The notes under the pieces: model-generated
Databases searched by the model: none
The model's input: only the letters and a program-made list of their open reading frames with translations
What the model was told of the DNA's origin: nothing
DNA from: Hibiscus mutabilis
Lineage: Eukaryota; Streptophyta; Magnoliopsida; Malvales; Malvaceae
Direction: 5' to 3'
Assembly (NCBI GenBank): GCA_019671005.1
Contig: CM033732.1
Coordinates: 13,613,932-13,677,931, forward strand
Length of the DNA: 64,000 nucleotides
Program-made: the position numbers and the translations under genes
Shown: positions 38,037-47,855 of the stretch, one piece after another
Position numbering within the stretch: position 1 is the stretch's first letter
How the letters are laid out: each line of letters begins with the position of its first letter

Positions 38037-38341
38037 GTTATTAGTTAGTTACCGTGTTTAGTTGCATTCATCTTAAGTATTGCATTTAGGATACATAAAT
38101 TGCTTGCCATGCCTTTAGTTGGAACAAGAATTGCCTAGATTTGATGAATATCCGATGATGACTTTGCCAATGTACTTAATTGATAGAACTTTTTATTCTA
38201 TGATAAACATGAAAGATTTAGAATCGTACTATGATGCTAAACTTGATGAAACACTGTGTGGCTTCATTGATTTAAGGAATTCTAGCGAACTTAGGTTGAT
38301 AGTTAAAAAGTTGGGGGATTAGAATAAAAATTGGATGAATA

Positions 38342-38526
38342 TTGGAGGTGCCCGAAATTGGCTCTAGTATACGCTAAAAATTGATCACTAGAGGTGCCCA
38401 AAATTGGCTCTAGTATGTGCTAAAAATTGATCGCTAGAGGTGCCCGAAACCGGCTCTAGTCGAATAAATTAATTAACTTAAGAAAACTAAAAACAGAACA
38501 CTAGAGGTGCCCGAAACCGGCTATAG
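38342..38526 (+). repeat. Four-copy hairpin repeat array in the Athila 3' non-coding region
   Basis: Copies at 38342-38367, 38388-38413, 38434-38459 and 38501-38526 share GAGGTGCCC and GGCT.TAG. The first three are 46 bases apart. Copies 2 and 3 have the full CTAGAG/CTCTAG inverted ends. The - strand element has four matching copies at 5165-5349. Confidence 0.88.
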
Positions 38527-38772
38527 TTAAAACATGTTAAAAGAACCCAATGAAGTAATTTGAAAACCTCTTATTTGCATAGAATCTGAAAAATCAACTT
38601 GCACACAACTACGCACACACTCACAAGCATTATAGTTTGATTATGAGTAACTCCTAAGTTTTCCGAAAAATGAAAAGCCAATCATACTTTGTGCCCCGGT
38701 TTTGAGAATTGAAATCAAGTTCAAAGCTAAGTTTGTGAAAATTGAAATCTTGGCTGGTAATTGTTAGTTTGC

Positions 38773-38810
38773 ATTGCTTGAGGACAAGCAATAGTTCAAG
38801 TTTAGGGGTG
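38773..38810 (+). promoter_or_regulatory. Terminal polypurine tract and hairpin of the + strand Athila element
   Basis: ATTGCTTGAGGACAAGCAAT (38773-38792) is a perfect 8-bp stem with loop AGGA. AAGTTTAGGGGTG (38798-38810) then abuts the LTR. Confidence 0.87.
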
Positions 38811-40333
38811 TGTTAAGTGTCTAAATGTACTATTTTTATTACCCTTTTATTCTTATTATTGCTAGACTTAGGCTCATATTAGTTGCATTATTAGTCATTC
38901 ATGCATGTTTGCATCGTTTCCTTGGTGGACAAGCTTGATTTCATATTTTGCTCAATTTTGTGGAAAAAGATACTACTTTGGTGTGTTTTTGTGTGTGTCT
39001 GCAGAATCACTTCCCAAAGCAAGGTTGGAACCAGTTGCCAGGGTAATGCATGAATGAGATGTCGAGCTAGTTGCTAGGGCAATGCATGTAGGAGATGTCG
39101 AGCTAGTTGGCACGACAATTTTCGACAATGAATAAGATGATATGGTAGTCGAAATTGATGACTAGATAAGCCCAAGATGACGTGGAGCAAAGCTAAATCC
39201 CAAATGAGTTTGATTTCCATAAAGAGGTTAAAGAGAAATTAAATCCCAAGAAGATAGGAGGAGTTCTAGAAGGAATTTAAATATAATAAAGAATTATATT
39301 CTTTAAAGATAATTTAATTCCAACTTAACTTCCTCCTCAAAAAAGACTTTTACCTAGCCCTATAAATTAAGGATCAAGCCGTCAACTCCAAGGGGAGAGA
39401 ATAGAGAAATTTTAACAAGATCAAAGGTGAGATATCGAAAAAGAGGCTTCAACCATTCTTCATTTTTTTCTTCCTTGTTCAATTAGGTTTATGCTAGGAA
39501 TTCTTTGTCTTGTGTATCTTTGGAACCTAGCCATGAACTAAATCTATTTGGCTAAGGTTATTGTGTTTTGTGGTTGTGAGAAACAATTGGATTTTGTTTA
39601 GGTAATAAGACTTTGCACTTTCAATTCAAGGTTTACTCATTCTTGGTTCTTATTATTGTTTGCGAGTGAATTGGGAGAGGATCTCGTAACTTCATCTATT
39701 TATCTAATATCGGGAGAGTTAGATTCAAGAAGTGAATGAGTATGGTCTTTATTCAATCTATTGATGGTGAAGATTAATCTGGCTTAGGAATAAGTTAAGG
39801 ATTTCAACGGCTGAGAAGAGCGCAAGATTGGTTGTTGTTCACCCTTGATTCACGCAGGGATGTATTATCAAGGCATGCACAAATAGCTACAGTTTCGACT
39901 TAGGGATAAGAAGAAACCATTGAAGAACGCTCCGCCGAACCTTGAAGTTGCTGCCCAGCCGCCCAAGTAGTTGCCCAGCTAGTCGCCCAGGCAACCATCG
40001 ATTAGTTACCAAAGCAACTCCGCTGTGAAAGTTGCCACGGCAACTGAGTTGCCCTTGCACTCTTTTACCAAGATGATATAATCGGCTATCACACCTCAAC
40101 TCACGATAACCTAGCCCATTCTCTCTCATTTGATTACATCTTATTTTACTTATTTGCTTTCTAGTTTAGTTAGTTAAACTCCTACAATCTTCTACTTGTG
40201 TTTGTTTTACTTTTTACAGTGCAAGAGATTAGATTCTTGAAGTAGCACCAATCCCTGTGGAGATGATATCTTTTATACTATAACTTGCGACGTGTACACT
40301 TGCACAATTGCGGAGCACTTATTACGCGCAACA
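38811..40333 (+). repeat. 3' LTR of the + strand Athila element
   Basis: It begins TGTTAAGTGTC and ends CGCGCAACA. It has three 36-bp minisatellite units from 39035, a TATA box at 39361-39367 and a perfect TTGCCACGGCAA at 40032-40043. Confidence 0.92.
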
Positions 40334-41531
40334 ATAACCACGCCTCTAAAGCTTCCAAAATGATCTCTCAAGCTTGAGGATCAACTTCCCCTAGTTTATC
40401 CACACAAAAATAGGGGATTCAATGCATCAAAATGCATTCAACAACACAGCAACACAAATTCGCATAAAACCTCAACATACACTACTCAATTTCACTCCAC
40501 AACAACTGAAATCAACATCAAACACCCTCCAAACTTAACCCAGCCACAATCTAACATTTTAACTCATTAATTAACATCTAAAAACTTAGAAACAACATCC
40601 TTACAACTCCAGCATTCAATAAACCTCCACAACTCCTCAAAAACTCATAACTAACAACCTAAAAAATTAGAGATTCACATAGTTTCGAGATTCCAATGTT
40701 AAAACCCACTTATTAACATTATTCTACATCAAAATCATGATTAGAATCAATCAAGAACTTAGCAAAATAGATCCTATACGAAAATCCACCAATCTAATCA
40801 ATTAACCCTTTATTAAACCAATTTTCATAATTAAATCATCAAATCAAGTTAGAAAAAATATGTAAAGGATCAATAACTTGGGAATTTAAATAAAGAACCT
40901 CACCTCTAATGACTGATTTTCCCCTTAATTTGATGGATTTATACAACAAAACAATGAGAAACCATTTAAATTTTGTTAGGAAATCATCATAATTCCATTA
41001 GAAATAAAAATATCATTTAAAATAAGATTTTACCTGAGAATTTTAAAGAGAACATAAGTGTTTGGCTGGAGAGAATTGTAGAAAAAATCTTTTTGATAAA
41101 AATTAGTTACGTCAAATTGTTTTAAGCCTTTTTAATTATCCAATTAATTCTCCAAGCCTTTTATATTATCCTAAAATCATTTAAAATAACCAATTAAGTG
41201 AAAAAAGTCTGATATTAGACTTTGGGTAAATAGCTCTTTAAAGATTCAAAGTTTTGACCCTTTTACAAACAATCCTAAAAATAGTTTTGAAACTTTACAT
41301 TTTGGTCACTATCCAAAATGTCCAATTTTGAGACCCCTTTTTGTAAAATTGATTTTACCAAAATCATTTCCATATTAAATAATGATTTTAGACTATTTTC
41401 CATATTTGTATCACATCTAAAAAATATTTATTTTGAATTAAATCTCGAAACTGACTCGAATCCTCTAATTCGATCCAACAAACCGTCTAAACCACTTAGG
41501 AAACTCCTAGGCCCAAAATCGAGGCGTTACA
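40334..41531 (-). repeat. 5' LTR of the - strand Tekay element, outer part
   Basis: It resumes the third 622-bp unit after the Athila insertion and runs to the LTR start, read TGTAACGCC on the - strand. Positions 41021-41531 match the truncated LTR at 19604-20115. Confidence 0.88.
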
Positions 41532-41534
41532 CAT

Positions 41535-42237
41535 TCATTTGAATGACACACTCAAGCAAACATGCTCAGGCTAGAGGAGATGATTTGAGTGAGAAACTCA
41601 AGGTTTTGTATGATGATTATCATAAGCTTCACTGCATGCTCAAGAATGCTGGTTTGGGAGATACTCTTGAGGAATGGAAGAAAGGTGTCTTTCAGTTGAA
41701 TAATGACTCAAAATATTAGAAGTGGAGAAGTAGACAAGTGAAAATAGAGCTAGGTTGTTGTCACAAAATTTGAAGGAAGTCGAAAGCCAATGCAACATTC
41801 TCAAGGATGAATTGCGGGATAGTCTAGCTGTGAACGAGATTTTGAATAGGAATATACAACAGTGCAAGTACAAATCCAATACCCTTCATTTAGAAATACA
41901 ACACTTAAAGAGCAAGCGGACAGGCTTAGAAGTTCTTTACGAACGTACTAGATTCGCGCTGAAGCTTAAAGCACTTTGCATGTGAAATCACTGTAGAACT
42001 AACTCTCAAGTTGCAAAAGGTTGAGCGAGAAATACACTAGAGGGAAAATGACATGAAGCTTGTTGTCACCCAAGCACATGAAGTGGCTTAGCAAGTGGCA
42101 AACTTGGGTGATGCAATGATGTTGTTAAGTTAGAATATTGATCTAGCGTTAGACCATAAAGGAAAGTTGACTCGGTTGTTGGACAGAGTTAAAAAGTTGG
42201 GTGTTAAACCTCATCAGTATTTGTAAAGCTTAGAAAA
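41535..42237 (+). pseudogene. Ogre/Tat ORF1 fragment, C-terminal coiled-coil part
   Basis: Open pieces (such as 41755-41985) translate to charged, Leu-rich heptad-like text with many Glu, Lys, Asn and Gln residues. This is typical of the C-terminal half of the plant ORF1 seen at 16261-17127, the two fragments being complementary halves. Several in-frame TAG/TGA codons interrupt it. I infer the identity from composition, order before gag and the matching family. Confidence 0.55.
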
Positions 42238-42888
42238 GCAGTATCTAATGTAACAAGCCTTTTTTTTCAATAAAAGTCTTTCTACGATGAGCACTTTACG
42301 ACCAATACCTTGTTGCATTCATGTTTACATTTCATTTCAACATTGCATATCATAGGTGTTGATTCAAAAATTATTCTATAATAAGAGATCTTTACAATGA
42401 GAGAGACGTTATGTAATGTACAAAGAATGATAATGCTACATTATGGGGATGGCCCGAAAGGTTGCAAATAGAAAATGGAGATAGAATTAGAGTACCGAGT
42501 GAGTGCTTTGCTTCATGAATACAAGATGCTATGAAGAATGGTTGTTCGATACTTGTAGAATATTGGCAATCTTTTGTAAACAAACACCTTCTCTTAATGA
42601 AAGTCTTTCTAAATGACTATTTGCGAATCAACACTTCATTTGCTTTCATTATTGTAGTTCATACTTGTTGTTTGCCCTTTTGCTCTTTAGTCATTTATGA
42701 CATATTTCATGCATTAATTAAATAATAAGATTTTTAGGGTTCGATAATAGTAATCTGGGAGCCAGTTAAAGTTTTTTCATAAATGAAAGAATTGAATAGA
42801 GTCAGAGATCAAGACTCAAGCAGTTAGAAGATAGATTCGAGAAAGAGGTTATGAAAAGAGGAAGTTCTAATGATTTCATTATAAAGGA
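42238..42888 (+). other. Spacer between ORF1 and gag
   Basis: No coding region is recognised. Two similar stretches, around 42270-42340 and 42585-42670 (both with AAAGTCTTTCTA), suggest an old ~310-base duplication. Confidence 0.45.
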
Positions 42889-43740
42889 ACTCTGTGTTCC
42901 CAGATTTAGTTATCCCGCCTGATTTCAAGGTTCCCAGCTTTGAGAAGTATGACAACACTAGTTGTCCTACGATTCATTTGGCCATGTTTTGCAGAAAGAT
43001 GGAGGGCTACTTAGAGGATGAAAAGATGTTGATCCACTACTTCTACGATAGTTTGGCAGGGCCGGTCGTAGTATGGTATAATTGATTGAGCAAAGATAAA
43101 GTGTGATCTTGGGTTAACTTCGCCAATGTCTTTTTTGGGGCAATACAAGTATGCTCTAGACTTAGCACCAAGTCGCCAGTTTCTTCAAGGCATGAAGATG
43201 AGACCTAATGAAAGCTTCAAGGAATATGCTTTGAGGTGGCAGAGTTTAGCAGCCCAGGTACAACCTCCATAACTGAAGAGGAAATAACTCTCATATTTCA
43301 TGCAACTCTTCCCCTCCCTTTTCTTTGATTAATGCTCGAGAAATCAAGGAGCAGATTTGAGGACTTTATGACGATTGGAGAAAGAATAGAATATGAGATT
43401 CAGAAGAAAAAAAATAGGGCCTAAGTTTAGACACCAGACCAGTCAGAAAGTGAAAGACGAAAAAGAGGTAAAAGAGTGCTACTTCCAAAGTGCTCGTTAT
43501 CACAAGAAAAGAAGGCATGACACTCCTTCTTAGTCACCGTGAAAAATTCCTCGAGTAAGTGCAGATCTTAAGATATATGGGTTACCTATTTTAGACTTGT
43601 TTCCTCATTTGGTTGAAGGTTATTACATCACTCATAAGTCGATGAAGGCCATGCCAAACTTATATGCCCCTAATTTTGGCCCAGATAGTGCTTGTGATTT
43701 CCATACAGGGGCACTGGGCATTCTACCAGAAAGTGTAGGC
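42889..43740 (+). pseudogene. Ogre/Tat gag pseudogene
   Basis: The text from 42894 (FPDLVIPPDFKVPSFEKYD, then CRKMEGY and a DSL.GP stretch) matches the capsid start of Ogre/Tat gag proteins. Further blocks lie at 43145-43430. A short piece at 43560-43740 resembles the region just before the missing protease, with a Cys/His remnant. Stops at 43083 and beyond and at least two frameshifts break it. Confidence 0.7.
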
Positions 43741-46640
43741 CGTTAATGGAAGAGATCAAGAAGCTAGATAGAGATGGAGTTTTTATGCAAGATTTAATAT
43801 AGCAATAGAAAACAAGGGAGATGGGGAAAGCTTAAACCATACTAACAAGGCCATAATGATTTGTCACTTCGAGCATGACTTAAAGTCCCTATGCATGGGT
43901 TTCTCATCTTTTCATGTTATTTTGTAAAGACTTTCCCACATTTTGGTTTGCCTTTTTGAGAATAATGCACATGACAAACCCTACAGCTTAAGCCCTAAAG
44001 TAGTAGGAATATTTTGTAAAGACATATTTCTGTCTATTTTTGTCAGAATGAAAAATTGCATTTTTTATTCTTATTTAGAAAACATTTTTGCAATTTTTGG
44101 TTCTTTAAACATTTCATTCATTATTATGGGATAGTTTTTGTTCTCCCATACACATATACACATATTTTTTGAAAATGACATGCATATGTATATGTCGTTT
44201 TTATCAGGTCCTTGAATTTCAATTGTAAGAGTACCTTTGATTCAAATCCAAAGATCAATTCTAAGCTGCTTATATTTAGAAGAAATTGGATGTTGTGAGG
44301 ATTATGCAAATGTGAGCATTTGTTGATCTATTTAGGCCAACAGAGGAACAAAACAAGTGTTCAAGTAATGGGCAGATCCCATTTAGTGAATTCCTCTCTC
44401 AGGCATTTGTTGTTTAAGGTCCTTAAGTTGAGTGTTGACCTTAAACATCTACCCTTAAAAACTTTCTTTGGATGCCTATGGACGGGATGACGAATGGCAT
44501 TCTTTCATTTTCCTTCACAATGGGCAAGATAGGGAGACAGATACATTGGATACAAGGGCCAGAGAATCATCATAAAAATGGTTGAAGGAAAATTTATGCT
44601 CAAAGAGACAACGTAATCAAGTTGAAAGTTTCCAAATCAAAGCTGAAGCAATCAAAAGCAAAAGCACTAAAAAGGAAAGCAAGACACATACGAAATTCTC
44701 CATTCAATTTAGAAGAGATGTAGAGAATTGATAAATTTTGAGAGGAAACATGCATCAATACTATTCAGGAAGCAGTATAGTCCAAAGATACATATTCCTA
44801 AATTAGAATAAAGGAAATAAACTCTAAGCTGAAAACCCAAAAAAGGGTAGTCTAAAAAGATTCTAAAAAAGAAAAAATAAGAAAGAAGAAAAGAAAAGGA
44901 ATAAAAGAGAAAAGAATACTTTACATGAGCACACCCAGATTAAGAAATGCAAGAATGAGGCTTTAACTGGAAGAAATGAGTACAAGACTTCTACGTAATC
45001 CTCCATTCAAGTAAATCTCAATTTTGAAGATCCTTGGAGGATCGATCATCTTTGAATAGAAAGCGAGCATTAATGATGAGTCAAGAAACAAATTAGTCTA
45101 AAGCTACATATTCCAGGAAATGAAATGAACTCTAGGGTGAAAAACTAAAAATGGGTAGTCTAGAGCGATCCAAAGAATAAAGAGAAAAGAATATTTTGTC
45201 TGAGCACGTCAACCACATGAATGAGATTTTGATCAGAAGAAATGATCCCAAAAATTTATATGTAATCCTCTATTCAAGTAAAGCTCAATTTTGAAGAGCC
45301 TTGGAGGATCGATCACATTTGAATAGAAAACGAGCATCAATGTCCAGCCAGGATACAAGCCGGTCCAAAGTTACAGAAGAAGAAAATGAACTCTATGGTG
45401 AAAACCCAAAATTGGGCAGTCTAGAGGGATCCAAAGAATGAAAGAGAAGAGAATATTTCATATGAGCATATCAAGGTTAAACAAGTACAAAAATGTGATT
45501 TTGCTTAACCATGACACATGGCCTACATTACAAGCCCACAAACACCATTCTGAACATACATGGATATCTAAGTTAGATGAGTTTGTCTTCATATTACACT
45601 CCGCCTATAAAGGTTAACCTTTCTTCAAGGAACGTCAAACTTTAAGTGCCTGATCGGCACCAAATGAGGGAAGAATAAGGCATGGTGAGTTAGTGAGATT
45701 AAGAGAGCCACCTTAAAAGAGCCACCTTAAATTGGTTAGAAATTAGGTATAGGAATCGTTCCTCTCAAAAGCCTAATAAAATGGAAGAGACTACACATGT
45801 GCATATATCGTTACAATAGTCAAGATCTTCTAAGTATACGCTTTATTTGAGTTGAACTTTGTTAATTTGAAGAAAATACGCTATTGCATTTGATATTTTG
45901 GGGCCAAACATTGGTTTTCAAAATGTTTGTCATTTTCTCCAAATTTTGATGTAAAAAATGTTTGTCATTCTTTTCAAATTCAATTATTTTCTTATTTTGA
46001 AATATACACAAGCAAATTGCCTTTTTGCATTACCTTATAGTGAGAATTAAAGCATAGGGACCGATAGTTGGTTTCTGTCGAGATGCTTCGATGAGTTCGA
46101 TAAAAAAGATTGAGCTTAAAGATGAGTTTAGGGAATTGAGACGTATGCTCTCCCTAATTTTGATATAGATGAAGATTCTGCATGTTGTGTCAAAGACAAG
46201 AAAATAGTTGAGCGCATGATTGATTGTGACAATGCTAAACAAAAGGAGATGATAAGAGTTCTTATATAAGAATAGTATAGGGACAAAAGGCATATTTTTT
46301 ACAAAGGTGGGTGGTAACCCTAAAGAAAAGAAAGTTGTTCACGCAAAAGGATTAAAATCTTGTTGATGAATCAGATACGAAATGAGTATTCATTTGATAA
46401 GATAAAAATTTAATAGCATACAACAGAGAAGCAAAGCAAAGAAGAATCGAGAATGACCTTTCAAGGAATAAAAGCTTTTTTGAACAACTCTGGAAATGTT
46501 GCAATTCATGCATCACATATAGTTAGACATCCCTATGATTAGGAGCAAGCTAACTTAAAAGCATTTTGCCTATTTTAACAAGTATTCAAAGACTAGCAAA
46601 GACTTTGATTTGCAACTTCATGTTGAAGGTGTGGATCACA
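43741..46640 (+). other. Non-coding tract of the Ogre/Tat remnant
   Basis: This is A-rich and holds no recognisable domain in any frame, though pol would be expected after gag. It includes the ~280-bp tandem repeats at 44690-45480. Short open frames near 43943 and 44124 are hydrophobic or AT-driven and are not called. Confidence 0.5.
44690..45480 (+). repeat. Three degenerate ~280-bp tandem repeats
   Basis: The series AGTCTAAAGNTAC..., AACTCTAGGGTGAAAA, GGTAGTCTAGAG and CCTTGGAGGATCGATC recurs near 44760, 45070 and 45340. The copies are diverged. No coding potential is seen. Confidence 0.7.
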
Positions 46641-46649
46641 TTAAAAATT

Positions 46650-47290
46650 TCCATCTGGTAGTCTATATGTGAGATACCACTTTTTAAGTTCTTCGGGCCA
46701 TCCGTAAGACCTTCGGGCAAGATGTTTAGCCTTGTCTTGATGCCAAACTGATCAGAAATCAGGGCATCATTTCAAGGTATTCTAGTAATCTCTAAGCGAA
46801 ATACCACTTTTTAAGTCCTTCGAGCCATCAATAAGACCTTCGGGCATGATGTTAAGCCTTGTATCAATGCTAAAATGATAAAAAAAAATTAGGGCATCAT
46901 CTTAAGGTATTCTAGTAGTCTCTAAACGAGATACACGTTTTAAGTCCTTCGGGCCATCAGTAAGACCTTCGGGCATGATGTTAAGCCCTGTCTCGATGTC
47001 AGAAAGATCAAAAATTGGGGCATCGTCTCAAGGTATTCTGGTAGTCTCTAAGCGAGATACCACTTTTTAAGTCTTTCGGGCCATCAATAAGGCCTTCAGA
47101 CATGATGTTAAGCCTTGTCTTAATGCTAAAACGATCAGAAATTTGAGCATCATCTTAAGATATTTTGGTAGTCTCTAAGCGATATATCACTTGTTAAGAC
47201 CATCGAGCCATCAGTATGACCTTCGGCCATGATGTTAAGACCTTCGGGCCATCACCTTCAAGAGTGATGAATTTCTTTCCATGCCAGCAC
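46650..47290 (+). repeat. Five ~127-bp tandem repeats upstream of the Ogre/Tat LTR
   Basis: GGTAGTCTCTAAGCGAGATACCAC-like starts occur near 46657, 46783, 46910, 47040 and 47167. Each unit contains TAAGACCTTCGGGCATGATG and GGGCATC. The last unit is degraded. Confidence 0.85.
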
Positions 47291-47393
47291 AACAGAAATC
47301 GAGGCATCGAAGAACTTGCAGCTTGAAGAATCGGACAAGGAAAAGCGAAAAGTTCCAGAAGAATTCGTGATTCTAATGCGTCAAATAGGGAAG

Positions 47394-47855
47394 TAGGATA
47401 AAAATTAGTGCATATAATCTTTGCTCTACTCTCGTTTCACAAGAATGAGCATAGAGTGACATCCGCAATCACTAATTTTTATCCGGATGGTAATATTATT
47501 ATGTTATTTTAATATTATTATTGTTTAGTGTTATTAATATTATTATTAATGTTTAATAATATTAATATTCGGTTATTATTATTAATTTTTTTATTATTAT
47601 TATTAATATTATTATTATTATTGATATTATAATATAAAACAGATCTGATCTAATATAAGCCCAATTAAATAAATGAATACCCGATTATATTAAGTTCAGT
47701 CCATTTACCCTTAAACAAAAACCTACAAATATTTACATTGTACCAGGCCCGTTTAAAGCCGAAACCTAATTAACCTATCAGATAGCCCTAAGCTTAAATC
47801 CGATCTATTTCTACTCATTGTTTCTCTCTGATCATTAACGAGGAAAAACGAATTA
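47394..47855 (+). repeat. 5' part of the Ogre/Tat 3' LTR
   Basis: It begins TAGGATAAAAATTAG after AAATAGGGAAG, matching the LTR start at 381 except for TG becoming TA. A hairpin (47396-47484) and an ATT-rich tract follow in the same order as at 381-780. It breaks off where LINE coding sequence begins. Confidence 0.7.
47396..47484. other. LTR-start hairpin, second copy
   Basis: GGATAAAAATTAGTG (47396-47410) is the exact reverse complement of 47470-47484. An inner CTTTGCTC/GAGCATAG pair is weaker. Both arms differ from the copy at 384-467 in matching ways. Confidence 0.85.

Larger units (their letters stand above)
28598..40333 (+). mobile_element. Complete + strand Athila-type retrotransposon with GTAAC/ATAAC target duplication
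   Basis: LTRs at 28598-30094 (1,497 bp) and 38811-40333 (1,523 bp) enclose the PBS, gag-protease, pol, a third ORF, internal and terminal polypurine tracts and a four-copy hairpin array. GTAAC precedes the left LTR and ATAAC follows the right one. Paralogous Tekay LTR units read GTAACC here, so one base has changed since insertion. It is the least damaged element in the window but still has at least 13 in-frame stops and two frameshifts. Confidence 0.94.
19604..41531 (-). mobile_element. - strand Tekay/Del-type chromovirus, interrupted and truncated
   Basis: The internal region runs from the PBS (24993-25005) to the purine tract (20116-20130) on the - strand. The order is gag, protease, RT, RNase H, integrase, chromodomain. 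The 5' LTR spans 25011-28597 and 40334-41531 and is split by an 11.7-kb Athila insertion. The 3' LTR is cut to 512 bp. LTRs opening TGTAACGCCC-like and an initiator-Met-like PBS fit Tekay/Del. The right flank (41532) is Ogre/Tat ORF1 on the + strand, while the left flank is Ogre/Tat LTR on the - strand. The two sides were therefore not originally adjacent. Confidence 0.88.
41532..47855 (+). mobile_element. + strand Ogre/Tat-type remnant: ORF1 end, gag, repeats and start of 3' LTR
   Basis: It contains the coiled-coil end of ORF1, a gag region, a long non-coding tract with two tandem arrays and the first ~460 bp of an LTR beginning at 47394. No protease, RT or integrase blocks were found between gag and the LTR, so pol is deleted or was never there. 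The left side is cut by the Tekay LTR at 41531 and the right side by LINE sequence at about 47856. Confidence 0.7.
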
